From: RGIG9608 sp045602425 | GTDB taxonomy: Bacteria; Bacteroidota; Bacteroidia; Bacteroidales; Paludibacteraceae | Assembly: GCA_045602425.1 (NCBI GenBank) | Contig: JAZSBO010000024.1 | Span: forward strand, 62,001-126,000 | Length of the DNA: 64,000 nucleotides | Direction of reading: 5' to 3' | The notes under the pieces: model-generated | What the model was told of the DNA's origin: nothing | The model's database searches: none | The model's input: the letters and a program-made list of their open reading frames with translations, nothing else | Part shown: piece after piece, positions 23,762 through 32,063 of the stretch | Numbering within the stretch: the first letter of the stretch is position 1 | Layout of the letters: each line of letters opens with the position of its first letter | Position numbers and translations under genes: made by a program

Positions 23762-23846
23762 ATCGTTTCGATTTATAATAACGATGCAAAGGTGCAAAAA
23801 ATATCAATACGAAGATGTTTTTTCGACATAAAAAAAACATTTTTAG

Positions 23847-24164
23847 CCAAAAGACAAATATAAAGCTATTCTTTCCGAGAAAAACATTATAAGTGATACA
23901 TCGTTCAGTAGAGATATTTTAAGAATAAAGAAAAACGACTTTTTTACTTTGCTAACAGATGTTTTTGAAGAAGATTTTAAAGAAGATGCATCAAAACTTG
24001 GTTTTTCTACTACAAGCGATAAGGATAACGAATGAAAAAAACTTTTGGTAGATGCGATAATTGAAATTGTAATAAAGAAAATTACAAATAGTGATTCTGC
24101 TGTTCAGTTAGCTAAATTAGGATGTAATAAACTCGTAGATTGGATCCATAAAACTTTTAAATAA
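23847..24164 (+). pseudogene. Small ORF interrupted by in-frame TGA
   Basis: One plus-strand frame is open from 23847 to a TGA at 24033-24035 and continues in the same frame to a TAA at 24162-24164. The combined protein (about 105 aa) reads like a real small protein: KAILSEKNIISDTSFSRDIL in the first half and LLVDAIIEIVIKKITNSDSA in the second, ending LVDWIHKTFK. There is no ATG at the 5' end (a TAG precedes it), so both the start and the middle are damaged, and I call it a decayed gene. It lies head to head with the defence operon and ends at a terminator. Family not recognised. Bases 24190-24268 hold nothing I can identify. Confidence 0.6.
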
Positions 24165-24190
24165 AAAAAAGCCTCAATTGAGGCTTTTTT
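24165..24190. terminator. Bidirectional terminator at island/ccsBA boundary
   Basis: Palindrome aaaagcctcaattgaggctttt (24167-24188) flanked by A and T runs. It closes both the broken plus-strand ORF and the minus-strand side of ccsBA is 80 bases away. Confidence 0.8.
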
Positions 24191-24268
24191 ATTTTTAGCA
24201 CTATACTCAAAAATGAATCGGTACACAAGTTTGTGGACCAAGTTTTTTATTAATTTATAACGTTAGAA

Positions 24269-26461
24269 TTACGCATAACTATGCAATCCGCCAAGCAGGA
24301 AGTTTACGCCGAAATAGGTGAACAGCACTGCCAGAAAAGCCACTACGGCAAATAGGTGGAAAAACATCGGTTTGCGAAACATCGGCAACGATTCGGTATG
24401 CAAAGCCAAAGAGTAAATCATCAGCGTAATCAATGCCCAAACCTCTTTGGGGTCCCAGCCCCAGTAGCGTCCCCATGAGAGGTTTGCCCAAATGGCACCC
24501 ACAAAAATACCTATCGCCAAGCAAAACACCGCCGGATAAAGCATTAGTTGGCTCACAGTTTGCAAACGAACAATTTGCATATCGCTGTTTTTTGAAAAAA
24601 GGTGGAGAAAAACGGCAGTCAGTCCGTTGAGCATAACAAACGCCAAAAGAGCATAAGAGAGCATAATAATCATCACGTGAATGCTCAAAAGTGGAGACGA
24701 AAGTACCGGCATCAGATTCGTTATTTTCGGATTTGCCTCGCCCATCATAGCAACCAACAGCGAAAGCCCGCAAAGCAATAAGCCAAACGGAAGTAGTAAA
24801 GGTATTTTTTTATTGAACAACAACGAAAGTAAAAGGCTCGTCCATGCCAAAAACTGCATCGTTTCAAACCCATTGGAGAGCGGAAGATGTCCACTTACAA
24901 AACCTCGCAAAACAATCAACAACGTAAGAAATACAAGTACAGCCGACAACACACCCACAGAGAAATATGAAACTATACGATTCGGTTTTCTCTCCATACT
25001 AAAGCAATAGATATAAACGGCAAACAGCAAGAGTCCCAACGTAAGACAAACAAAAGCTAAAGGTTTTGTAACGTGCAAATGATTGTAGATTTGTTCAGCT
25101 ACGAAACGTATTTCAGAAGGGAGATTTTCCTCGCCTGCTTCCACCTTCTGATATTCACCTATACGCTCTAATCCATCGGCTGCCGAAGCGAATCGCCCGT
25201 GCTCTATTTCTTGCATAACAAACGACATACTGCCCTTTATCATTTGCCAATTTTCGAGCGGAATATCGGCAGGCAATCGGTCTGTCCACGAATACCAAAA
25301 CAACTCATTACCAGTATTTTTATAAGGAAAAACACGAAACAAACTTCCTGTAGAAATCATTGCGATAAGGTTAAACTTTTCATCAGCAGATAGTACATTC
25401 TTATCCGTTCGTTCTCGAAGCAGTTTTTCCAATTTATATCCACGATAATTGACAAAATCATTCAAACAAGCGTATTTTCCTTTAATGCATAGTTGTTTGC
25501 GAACGCTCTCGCCTTTGATTTTTATCATTGGCTCTGTTTTCCAATCATCGTAATAAAACAGCCACCCGACAAGCACTTGCTCTGCCGAAAAACCTTGATA
25601 AGACGTTTTACCGTAAATTTTTTGGCAAAAATCATTTGCTAAAGTTGACAACGGGCAAACACGATCGTTGTAATAAACGTGCAATTGTGCAAATTTATCT
25701 GCCAAAGTTGGTTGTAAAGTTCGGGGAGTTGCTTTTACAAAAAAAGGCATTGCTATTGCAAAAAATAGTAATAACGAACGCTTTTTAAGCAATTGGCGAA
25801 ACATCGTATTTTTTTGAAAAAAGAACGCCACAAAAGAAAAAAACAAAAATGCGTAACCTATATAAGTTATTACTATGCCATACGGATCGTAGCTAACAGT
25901 AAACGAAACACCCTGCATATCGGAATCGTAGCTCGACTGATAGAAACGATAATTTCGATAAACAAAAATATTATTTATCGATACTATGCCAAAAGTCTCC
26001 TGATTGTCATCTATTATTTTTATTTTGCTTACAAAATCCATAGGCGAACGCGTACCTTTATAATATTCCAAATAAAAATCGCTTAACTCTATTGTAAAAG
26101 GAAAGGTTCGCACCAAATCATCTGAATCGACATACATATTTTCGGATTCATTCAACTGTAAATGGAGTTTACCTTGTTTTCCAAAAATATGCGTTACAAG
26201 AGCTCCTGCCAAAATCACGACAAACGAAAAATGAATCAAAAAAGTAATAATGTTTTTTTGCACCTTTCGCTGAAACAAGTAAGCCAACGAACAACAAACC
26301 GTTATTATCCACAAAGCTATTGTTACTGGCGAAGTATATATTTTTTCAATTGTTGCTTTCGTTCCAATTATCTGTTCTATGATTGTAGCCACAACTAACA
26401 CAACCAGCAACACTCCCGAAAGTGAAAACGATAGGCGTTTCAGATTTAAAAACTTGCGCAT
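24269..26461 (-). CDS. ccsA: Fused ResB-CcsA cytochrome c biogenesis protein
   Basis: System II cytochrome c assembly: transports haem and attaches it to apocytochromes at the outer face of the inner membrane. 730 aa with about twelve membrane helices. The N-terminal half is ResB-like (helices near 12-32, 45-65, 72-92, a periplasmic beta-rich domain, helix near 195-215), then a periplasmic region, and the C-terminal CcsA part carries the tryptophan-rich WWD haem-binding motif WGRYWGWDPKEVW at 663-675 with flanking His residues (HTES near 688). The fused form is typical of Bacteroidetes and epsilonproteobacteria. Last gene of the pgeF-pdxB-ATP-grasp unit. A terminator-like palindrome lies 80 bases downstream. 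Confidence 0.93.
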   Translation of the reverse strand: MRKFLNLKRLSFSLSGVLLVVLVVATIIEQIIGTKATIEKIYTSPVTIALWIITVCCSLAYLFQRKVQKNIITFLIHFSFVVILAGALVTHIFGKQGKLHLQLNESENMYVDSDDLVRTFPFTIELSDFYLEYYKGTRSPMDFVSKIKIIDDNQETFGIVSINNIFVYRNYRFYQSSYDSDMQGVSFTVSYDPYGIVITYIGYAFLFFSFVAFFFQKNTMFRQLLKKRSLLLFFAIAMPFFVKATPRTLQPTLADKFAQLHVYYNDRVCPLSTLANDFCQKIYGKTSYQGFSAEQVLVGWLFYYDDWKTEPMIKIKGESVRKQLCIKGKYACLNDFVNYRGYKLEKLLRERTDKNVLSADEKFNLIAMISTGSLFRVFPYKNTGNELFWYSWTDRLPADIPLENWQMIKGSMSFVMQEIEHGRFASAADGLERIGEYQKVEAGEENLPSEIRFVAEQIYNHLHVTKPLAFVCLTLGLLLFAVYIYCFSMERKPNRIVSYFSVGVLSAVLVFLTLLIVLRGFVSGHLPLSNGFETMQFLAWTSLLLSLLFNKKIPLLLPFGLLLCGLSLLVAMMGEANPKITNLMPVLSSPLLSIHVMIIMLSYALLAFVMLNGLTAVFLHLFSKNSDMQIVRLQTVSQLMLYPAVFCLAIGIFVGAIWANLSWGRYWGWDPKEVWALITLMIYSLALHTESLPMFRKPMFFHLFAVVAFLAVLFTYFGVNFLLGGLHSYA

Positions 26462-26532
26462 TATTTGTCTAATTTAATATAATAGGACAAAACTAATCTG
26501 TTTTGCCCTATTTTTCACCATTTTTACAAAAA

Positions 26533-26799
26533 TTAAATAGCATCTAAAAACTTACAAATCGCATCACGATCCGCTTTTGGTAAATCTCGGAATTTTTCTA
26601 CCGTCCAATACGCATCACTTTGTTCTGAATAGCCGTGCCACATAATCGCTTCGAGAACTGTACGAGCACGACAATCGTGCAAACGGTCAGCGGTTGCCGA
26701 ACCTGTAACCTTTTGATGCAATCCTCGTCCCCAAAGCGGAGTTGTGCGACACCATCCCGTACGAATATCGCTCTCCATATAAAGTTTGTGTTGAACCAT
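26533..26799 (-). pseudogene. C-terminal remnant of a di-heme oxidoreductase
   Basis: 88 codons whose translation matches only the C-terminal end of DUF1111-type di-heme (thiol) oxidoreductases: RTTPLWGRGLH, then LHDCRARTVLEAIMWHG, FRDLPKADRDAICKFLDAI. In full-length members this follows two CxxCH haem sites, which are absent here, and the usual LHDGRAR reads LHDCRAR. The ORF starts 12 bases after the preceding gene, so the 5' portion was deleted. It lies beside ccsBA, whose product would have been needed for its haems. It might still be translated as a short protein, but I see no function. Confidence 0.65.
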
Positions 26800-26811
26800 C
26801 TTAAAGACAGT

Positions 26812-27948
26812 TTAATCTATTTTTACAGAAACTCGATAGTGAGTTTTATTATTAATTGGACAAAGCGAAATGTAACCGCTACAAATGCGATTATTCAACA
26901 CTTGCAAAGGATAATTTGTTTGCATTATTTGATGATTGTGTTGAAGTTCCTCTACACTTTTAAAATATTCTATTTTAAATATACCTTTTGATGATTGAGA
27001 GACAAATTCATCGAAAAAAATTCGAGCAACAACCCCCATTGTCATTCGTAAGTTTATCTCAATCATCGGATTTAACAAAAAACGATTGTTTTCTTTATAA
27101 ATCAGCATATCGACCCCAAGAAATCCTTCATAAAACGAATACTCCTTTTCAAAAAACGACAACAAAGCGTCTCTAACTTCAAACAAATTATTTAAAGGTA
27201 TTTTTTCTGTTAAAACACGTTCTATTTCCTGATCCGAAGCCAAAATATTCTCAGAATAAACACCCATTGCTTCGGTCTTAAACAAAGAATAGCCAACAAA
27301 AGAAGCTCGTCCGTTTTTCAAGAAAAATTCCATAGCAAAATCTTGAACCTTATCATAAAGAGGTTCACCCATAACACTTTTTTGTTTGATAAGCGTACGT
27401 TTGCACCAACCTTTTGCACTCTCTGACAACTCTCCAAAGCAACGCCAAACGCCTCTACCGCTACCCGATATAGGAGCTTTCAGCATTACATTCTGATAAC
27501 TATTTATAAAATCTTTAATTTCTTGTTGCCCATGCAACTCGACTGCCGACATAGGTGCCGGAAACGACACATTGTTTCGTAAAAAATCCATTGCCAAACT
27601 ACTCCACCTACGATGAGAATAACAATAGACATCTTTTAAAAACCTATCGCAAATACAATCAGAATATTTCTTCAAAGCAGGATTCCAGCCCCAAGGATAC
27701 AGTTTTTCATCGGTTAGTTGTTCTGCAAAAGCTATCGTTTCCAGCCGAGGAAACAACATATCCATTTGTATCTTCCACTCCTGATTTTCCTTTGATGTAA
27801 GCACCCTACTACCCCAATCGGCATACCATAATGGCAAACAAGATAAATCATTAGCAAATTGTCGAGCAGAAAGCGGTGCAACATAATTCGTACTGCTATT
27901 TGCCAATGCTAAATCGTGGTCAGGATTAAAAAGGTAAAGTTTCTTCAT
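26812..27948 (-). CDS. ATP-grasp-like protein of unknown function
   Basis: 378 aa from the ATG at 27948, which overlaps the pdxB stop (ATGA); the product begins MKKLYLFNPDHDLALAN. An ATP-grasp fold is suggested by VMLKAPISGSGRGVWR (phosphate-binding Lys and Gly-rich loop), FLGVDMLIYKENNRFLLNPM and the Mg-binding IEINLRMTMG near residue 300. The N-terminal NPDHDLALAN and FANDLSCLPLWYADWG segments are conserved in a Bacteroidales family with no assigned substrate, to my knowledge. A carboxylate-amine ligase is an inference. The tight coupling to pdxB is probably organisational. Confidence 0.7.
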   Translation of the reverse strand: MKKLYLFNPDHDLALANSSTNYVAPLSARQFANDLSCLPLWYADWGSRVLTSKENQEWKIQMDMLFPRLETIAFAEQLTDEKLYPWGWNPALKKYSDCICDRFLKDVYCYSHRRWSSLAMDFLRNNVSFPAPMSAVELHGQQEIKDFINSYQNVMLKAPISGSGRGVWRCFGELSESAKGWCKRTLIKQKSVMGEPLYDKVQDFAMEFFLKNGRASFVGYSLFKTEAMGVYSENILASDQEIERVLTEKIPLNNLFEVRDALLSFFEKEYSFYEGFLGVDMLIYKENNRFLLNPMIEINLRMTMGVVARIFFDEFVSQSSKGIFKIEYFKSVEELQHNHQIMQTNYPLQVLNNRICSGYISLCPINNKTHYRVSVKID

Positions 27949-28985
27949 TCTATCACGCACTCACGCCGAATAGGATAATTTCCTCGTTGTTGTTCGAAAG
28001 TTTCAGGACTTGCTTTTAATCGTTCAGAATCGTTTTCAATAGCATAATTCTGCAGTAAGTTTTCTCCCAACGAATTATCTTTCTTAAAACATCTTTTTTC
28101 AGGGAGAGAAACAGAAAAATCACTTAATCCAAAACTAAAGAAATCGTTCACAGCACGCACACATGCTTGAGTTGCATTAGCTTTGCCATCGGCAGAATAA
28201 CCTGCAATATGTGGCGTAGCAAGTAACGACTTTTCTAACAAATATCGATTGACAATAGGTTCATTTTCCCAACAATCAATAACACAACCTGCTACCGCAT
28301 CTGCTTCAATGGCTTCCAACAAGGCTCGTTCGTCAACAACACCACCACGTGCCGAATTGATAATCAAAGGCTTTCGTTTTAATGAATCGAAGAATTTTTT
28401 GCCTGCCAAATGGAACGTCGGGTATTCTCCATTTACAATCAACGGTGTATGAAAAGTTACAATATCAGCCCTTTCTGCTATTTCTTCAAGCGAAACATAA
28501 ATATTGTTTTTATCCGCTTTTTGTTTTGGTGGATCGTTTTTTATAACATTCATTCCCAAATATTTAGCATAACGTTCAACACAAACTCCTACATGTCCAT
28601 AACCAACAATTCCAAGCGTGAGATTCAAAAGAGATTTTCCCTCACGTTTTGCCCAAAAACAAAGTGCAGAAGCAACATATTGCCCAACAGAATCAGCATT
28701 ACAACCCGGAACATTTTTCCAAATTATATTTCTCGATCGACAATAATCCGTATCAATATGGTCAAATCCAATGGTAGCCGTAGCAATAAATTTCACAGCA
28801 GAGTTTTCGAGCAATGCTTCGTTGCAACGCGTTCGCGTTCGTACAATCAAAGCATCGGCATCATGCACCCGATTATACGTTATTTCTTCGGCAGGTAAAT
28901 AACGCACATCAGCCATCGTATCTAAAGCACCTTTAAGGAAAGGAATATTTACATCTGCAACAATTATTGGTTTTTCTTTTTTCAT
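27945..28985 (-). CDS. pdxB: Erythronate-4-phosphate dehydrogenase
   Basis: NAD-dependent oxidation of 4-phosphoerythronate in the DXP-independent arm of pyridoxal 5'-phosphate synthesis. 346 aa from the ATG at 28985, which overlaps the pgeF stop (ATGA). D-2-hydroxyacid dehydrogenase fold: GIVGYGHVGVCVERYAKYLG is the Rossmann loop, ATIGFDHID and NSARGGVVDERALL carry substrate contacts, CWENEP and the ATPHIAGYSADGK segment the catalytic Glu and His. The AGYSADGK context distinguishes PdxB from SerA. The ATP-grasp gene overlaps its stop by four bases. Confidence 0.93.
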   Translation of the reverse strand: MKKEKPIIVADVNIPFLKGALDTMADVRYLPAEEITYNRVHDADALIVRTRTRCNEALLENSAVKFIATATIGFDHIDTDYCRSRNIIWKNVPGCNADSVGQYVASALCFWAKREGKSLLNLTLGIVGYGHVGVCVERYAKYLGMNVIKNDPPKQKADKNNIYVSLEEIAERADIVTFHTPLIVNGEYPTFHLAGKKFFDSLKRKPLIINSARGGVVDERALLEAIEADAVAGCVIDCWENEPIVNRYLLEKSLLATPHIAGYSADGKANATQACVRAVNDFFSFGLSDFSVSLPEKRCFKKDNSLGENLLQNYAIENDSERLKASPETFEQQRGNYPIRRECVIE

Positions 28986-29761
28986 CGTCTTAACATCATA
29001 CATGAAAACATTCTTCCAGAATTGATACCTAGTCGTCGAGCCGAAAAAAAGCGTTCATAATCACGAAATGTACAGCAATCAGATACAGCAATATTTTGAG
29101 GCAAAACGCCAAACTCTAACAACAAAAAACGATTTGCAGTTTTTAAATCAAAGCAAAACTTATCTTTTTCTTTATCACAAAACAATTGATTGATAGGGAA
29201 TTGTTCTCGTGCAAACGAATCAACAAGCTCAACACCAACTTCATAGTTTTCAAAAGAAATACATGGTGCTATCTGAACAAGAATATCTGTAGGCGAAGAG
29301 CCAAAATGCAGTTGCATTTTTTCAAGTGTTTTCACGACTATTTTTGCTAACGTTCCACGCCAACCTGCATGCACCACCGCAACAATTCTTTTTTTTACGT
29401 CAAACATCATTATCGGTACACAATCTGCGGTAGAAATTCCTATACAAACATCTTTTTGATTTGTTATCAGTGCATCTACACCATTAAGTTTTTTTATTTG
29501 CTCTAAAGATGACAAACAGAGAAATTTTTCATCTATAATTATGATTTTACTACCATGCGTTTGGCGAGGTATAAATAATCTGTCGTTTGCAATATTATTT
29601 TCTTCACAAAAAATTTGCCTATTTCTTTTCACAGACGAAAGACTATCTCCTGTATAATCACACAAATTCAGCGAAGCATATTTACCAACACTTACTCCAC
29701 CGTCGCGTTCGGTAGAAAAAGCAAAAAGTTCGGGATATTTTTCAAATAAAGAATAATTCAT
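28982..29761 (-). CDS. pgeF: Purine nucleoside phosphorylase / laccase-domain (YfiH) protein
   Basis: 259 aa from the ATG at 29761 (MNYSLFEKYPELFAFSTERDG); the much longer open frame upstream to 30016 overlaps the divergent Dabb gene and is not coding. Family motifs: PRQTHGSKI, ADCVPIMM, VVHAGWRGT and QIAPCIS, providing the His-His-Cys zinc site of the YfiH family. Homologues act on adenosine/inosine and, as PgeF, correct peptidoglycan precursors. First gene of the minus-strand unit with pdxB. A TATCTTTG -7 element at 29776-29783 is 14 bases before the start. Confidence 0.92.
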   Translation of the reverse strand: MNYSLFEKYPELFAFSTERDGGVSVGKYASLNLCDYTGDSLSSVKRNRQIFCEENNIANDRLFIPRQTHGSKIIIIDEKFLCLSSLEQIKKLNGVDALITNQKDVCIGISTADCVPIMMFDVKKRIVAVVHAGWRGTLAKIVVKTLEKMQLHFGSSPTDILVQIAPCISFENYEVGVELVDSFAREQFPINQLFCDKEKDKFCFDLKTANRFLLLEFGVLPQNIAVSDCCTFRDYERFFSARRLGINSGRMFSCMMLRR

Positions 29762-29775
29762 AACACTCGCACACG

Positions 29776-29783
29776 CAAAGATA
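29776..29783 (-). promoter_or_regulatory. -7 element (TATCTTTG) for pgeF operon
   Basis: Exact TAnnTTTG match on the minus strand, 14 bases from the pgeF start, implying a very short leader. Confidence 0.6.
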
Positions 29784-29814
29784 CGAAGATATTCCTTTAT
29801 AGTATTTGCTTTCG

Positions 29815-29845
29815 TTGTTAGAGCTATGTTTTTTTCGTATTTTTG
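29815..29845 (+). promoter_or_regulatory. Promoter of Dabb-helicase-gph-folC unit
   Basis: TTG at 29815-29817 and TATTTTTG at 29838-29845 with 20 bases between. The Dabb start codon follows 16 bases after the -7 element. Confidence 0.65.
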
Positions 29846-29861
29846 CTTAAAAATATTTGCT

Positions 29862-30164
29862 ATGATTAAACATATTGTAATGTGGAAATTTAAAGATTCT
29901 ACAAACGGAAAATCTAAAACAGAAAACGCTTTAGAAATGAAAGCAAAACTCGAAAATTTAGTTGGGGAAATCGATGTTTTACGTTCTTTAGAAGTTGGTA
30001 TCAACGATTTGTACACCGATGCTTCGTACGATATGGTTTTAACTACAACTTTCGACTCCGAAGCCGATATGAAAATCTATGCGTCGCATCCTTTGCATGT
30101 AGATGTTTCCAATTTTTGTAAAAGCATTAGAACATCGCGTGTTACCGTCGATTATTACTTGTAA
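29862..30164 (+). CDS. Dabb (stress-responsive alpha/beta barrel) protein
   Basis: 100 aa from the ATG at 29862 (MIKHIVMWKFKD). The family pattern is present: N-terminal H-IVMWKFKD strand, a central GINDLYTDASYDMVLTTTF segment and a terminal YASHPLHVDVSNF helix. Small dimeric ferredoxin-like barrel, cytosolic, role not known. First gene of a plus-strand unit; the helicase start follows its stop by three bases. Confidence 0.85.
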   Translation: MIKHIVMWKFKDSTNGKSKTENALEMKAKLENLVGEIDVLRSLEVGINDLYTDASYDMVLTTTFDSEADMKIYASHPLHVDVSNFCKSIRTSRVTVDYYL

Positions 30165-30167
30165 ACT

Positions 30168-32063
30168 TTGGCTGAAAAATTTACAGAATATCAAATAGCA
30201 AACGATTTTGCCAACCTAACCTCTTGCTCTGTTTTTATTACGGGAAAAGCTGGCACAGGGAAAACTACATTTCTAAAAAAACTAAAAACTATATGTTGTA
30301 AAAATCTTGCAGTAGTAGCACCTACAGGTGTAGCAGCTATCAATGCAGGAGGAAGTACAATTCACTCATTTTTCAGTCTGCCTTTTACACCATTTGTTCC
30401 AACACTTGAGGGGAAAACAAATCTTATAAAAAAGCAACGCATAAATAGTACTCGAAAAAACATCTACAAAGAACTCGAGTTGCTCATTATTGACGAAATC
30501 AGTATGGTAAGAGCAGATTTGTTAGATGCCATTGACACACTCTTAAGACACCATAGGAAAGAGCCTAACAAACCTTTTGGTGGCGTTCAGATGATATTCA
30601 TTGGCGATCTGTATCAACTTCCTCCCGTTGCAAAAAATGAAGAATGGGAACTTCTTTCACAATTCTACAAGACACCTTTTTTCTTTCACAGCAAAGTGAT
30701 AGAGATGTTCCCACCTGTTTATTTAGAATTAAAACATATTTTCAGACAATGTGATAAAAATTTTATAAAATTATTGAACGAAATTCGCAACAACGAACTA
30801 TCTACTACAAGTAAGGATATTATTCGCAAAAAAATAAACAGACAATTGAACGGAATTAAGCGTTCAGACTACATTATTCTTACAACGCACAACTACAAAG
30901 CCAACAGTATCAATGCCGAAGAAATGGATAAAATAAAATCTCCCACATTCCAATTTGAAGCTATTGTTTCGGGCGATTTTCCTGAAAAAAATTATCCTAA
31001 CGAACCTATACTAACACTAAAAAAAGGTGCTCGCGTGATGTTTATTGCAAACGATAGGGAATCACCTCATCGGTATTTTAATGGGAAAATAGGAACAGTT
31101 ACCGAACTTTCTGACGATACGATTATGGTTCGTTGCGATGACTCCGACACCGACATAAAAGTTGCTTACGAGGTATGGGAAAATATCAGCTACAATGTTG
31201 ATGTCGAAACAAAACAAATAGAAGAAGAAGTGCTTGGCACATACAAACAATATCCTCTACGATTAGCTTGGGCTATCACCGTTCACAAAAGCCAAGGATT
31301 GACTTTTGAAAAAGCTATTCTCGATTTGGAGCAAGCTTTTGCCGCAGGACAAGTTTATGTAGCATTAAGTAGATGTCGTTCGCTCGAAGGCATTATTCTG
31401 AAATCGTCTATCAATCAACGTGCATTGTCAACCGACGAACATATCTTAGAATTTTCTAATAAACAAAACTGCAACAATTTACATGAAATTTTAGAGGCAG
31501 AGAAAAAACAATACAAGCAAGAGCTATTGTTACAGATTTTTGATATAAACGATGCGTCTCGTCTCTTGCAAGAACTTTTCAGAATTTATACCACAAACAC
31601 TTCTTCGTTCAGTAAAAATACACTCACTTTTCTACAAACGATTTCTTCACTATTTTTTGAAACTGAAATAAATCTGAATCGAATTAAAATTGACATACAA
31701 CAAAATTGCACAGAGGAATCATTGATGCAACACAAAGATTTCTTTTTATCAAAAATCAAAAATTTTGAAGAAGAAATTTTGAGAATACCAATAATTTCGA
31801 CAAATGAAGATTTGGCAGAAACTTTTGTAAACAAACTATTAAAATGCTGCGAGGAAATTGAGTGGAGAAAATACGTTATCGAACATCCAGAAAACGATTT
31901 TTCAAGCGACAACATATTACGTCAGAAACAAATCTTTTACAAGAACTTACACAACATAGAACATTCTTCAAAATTTTACGAAAAACTTGTAGAACGGCTA
32001 AAAATTATTTACTCGGAAATAGTCGATACCGATGATTACAACACACTTTCTTTCGACAACTAA
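30168..32063 (+). CDS. Pif1/RecD2-type superfamily 1 helicase
   Basis: 631 aa. The start is a TTG at 30168, three bases after the Dabb stop; no ATG occurs upstream of the Walker A motif, so a TTG start is needed. Helicase motifs in order: TGKAGTGKTTF (25-35), APTGVAAINAGGSTIHSFF (motif Ia), LLIIDEISMV (motif II), MIFIGDLYQLPPV (motif III), LKHIFRQ, and the C-terminal AITVHKSQGLTFEKAILDL with VYVALSRCRS (motifs V and VI). This is the Pif1/Dda-like group of 5'-3' DNA helicases. The last 180 residues are helical and not conserved. Overlaps gph by one base (TAATG). Confidence 0.9.
   Translation: MAEKFTEYQIANDFANLTSCSVFITGKAGTGKTTFLKKLKTICCKNLAVVAPTGVAAINAGGSTIHSFFSLPFTPFVPTLEGKTNLIKKQRINSTRKNIYKELELLIIDEISMVRADLLDAIDTLLRHHRKEPNKPFGGVQMIFIGDLYQLPPVAKNEEWELLSQFYKTPFFFHSKVIEMFPPVYLELKHIFRQCDKNFIKLLNEIRNNELSTTSKDIIRKKINRQLNGIKRSDYIILTTHNYKANSINAEEMDKIKSPTFQFEAIVSGDFPEKNYPNEPILTLKKGARVMFIANDRESPHRYFNGKIGTVTELSDDTIMVRCDDSDTDIKVAYEVWENISYNVDVETKQIEEEVLGTYKQYPLRLAWAITVHKSQGLTFEKAILDLEQAFAAGQVYVALSRCRSLEGIILKSSINQRALSTDEHILEFSNKQNCNNLHEILEAEKKQYKQELLLQIFDINDASRLLQELFRIYTTNTSSFSKNTLTFLQTISSLFFETEINLNRIKIDIQQNCTEESLMQHKDFFLSKIKNFEEEILRIPIISTNEDLAETFVNKLLKCCEEIEWRKYVIEHPENDFSSDNILRQKQIFYKNLHNIEHSSKFYEKLVERLKIIYSEIVDTDDYNTLSFDN

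Noticed and set aside
24033..24035. Selenocysteine or reassigned TGA
   Set aside because: TGA serves as a normal stop for pdxB and pgeF, no SECIS-like hairpin is evident directly after it, and the ORF also lacks a start codon.
18000..24268. Direct-repeat attachment sites flanking the defence island
   Set aside because: I looked for a shared sequence at both edges and found none; there is no integrase or tRNA target at either side.
24279..24773. 164-codon minus-strand ORF inside ccsBA
   Set aside because: Out-of-frame shadow of the CcsA region, whose correct frame has the haem motif.
29762..30016. N-terminal extension of pgeF by 85 codons
   Set aside because: It would overlap the divergent Dabb gene and both promoters, and the extra residues are unlike the YfiH family.
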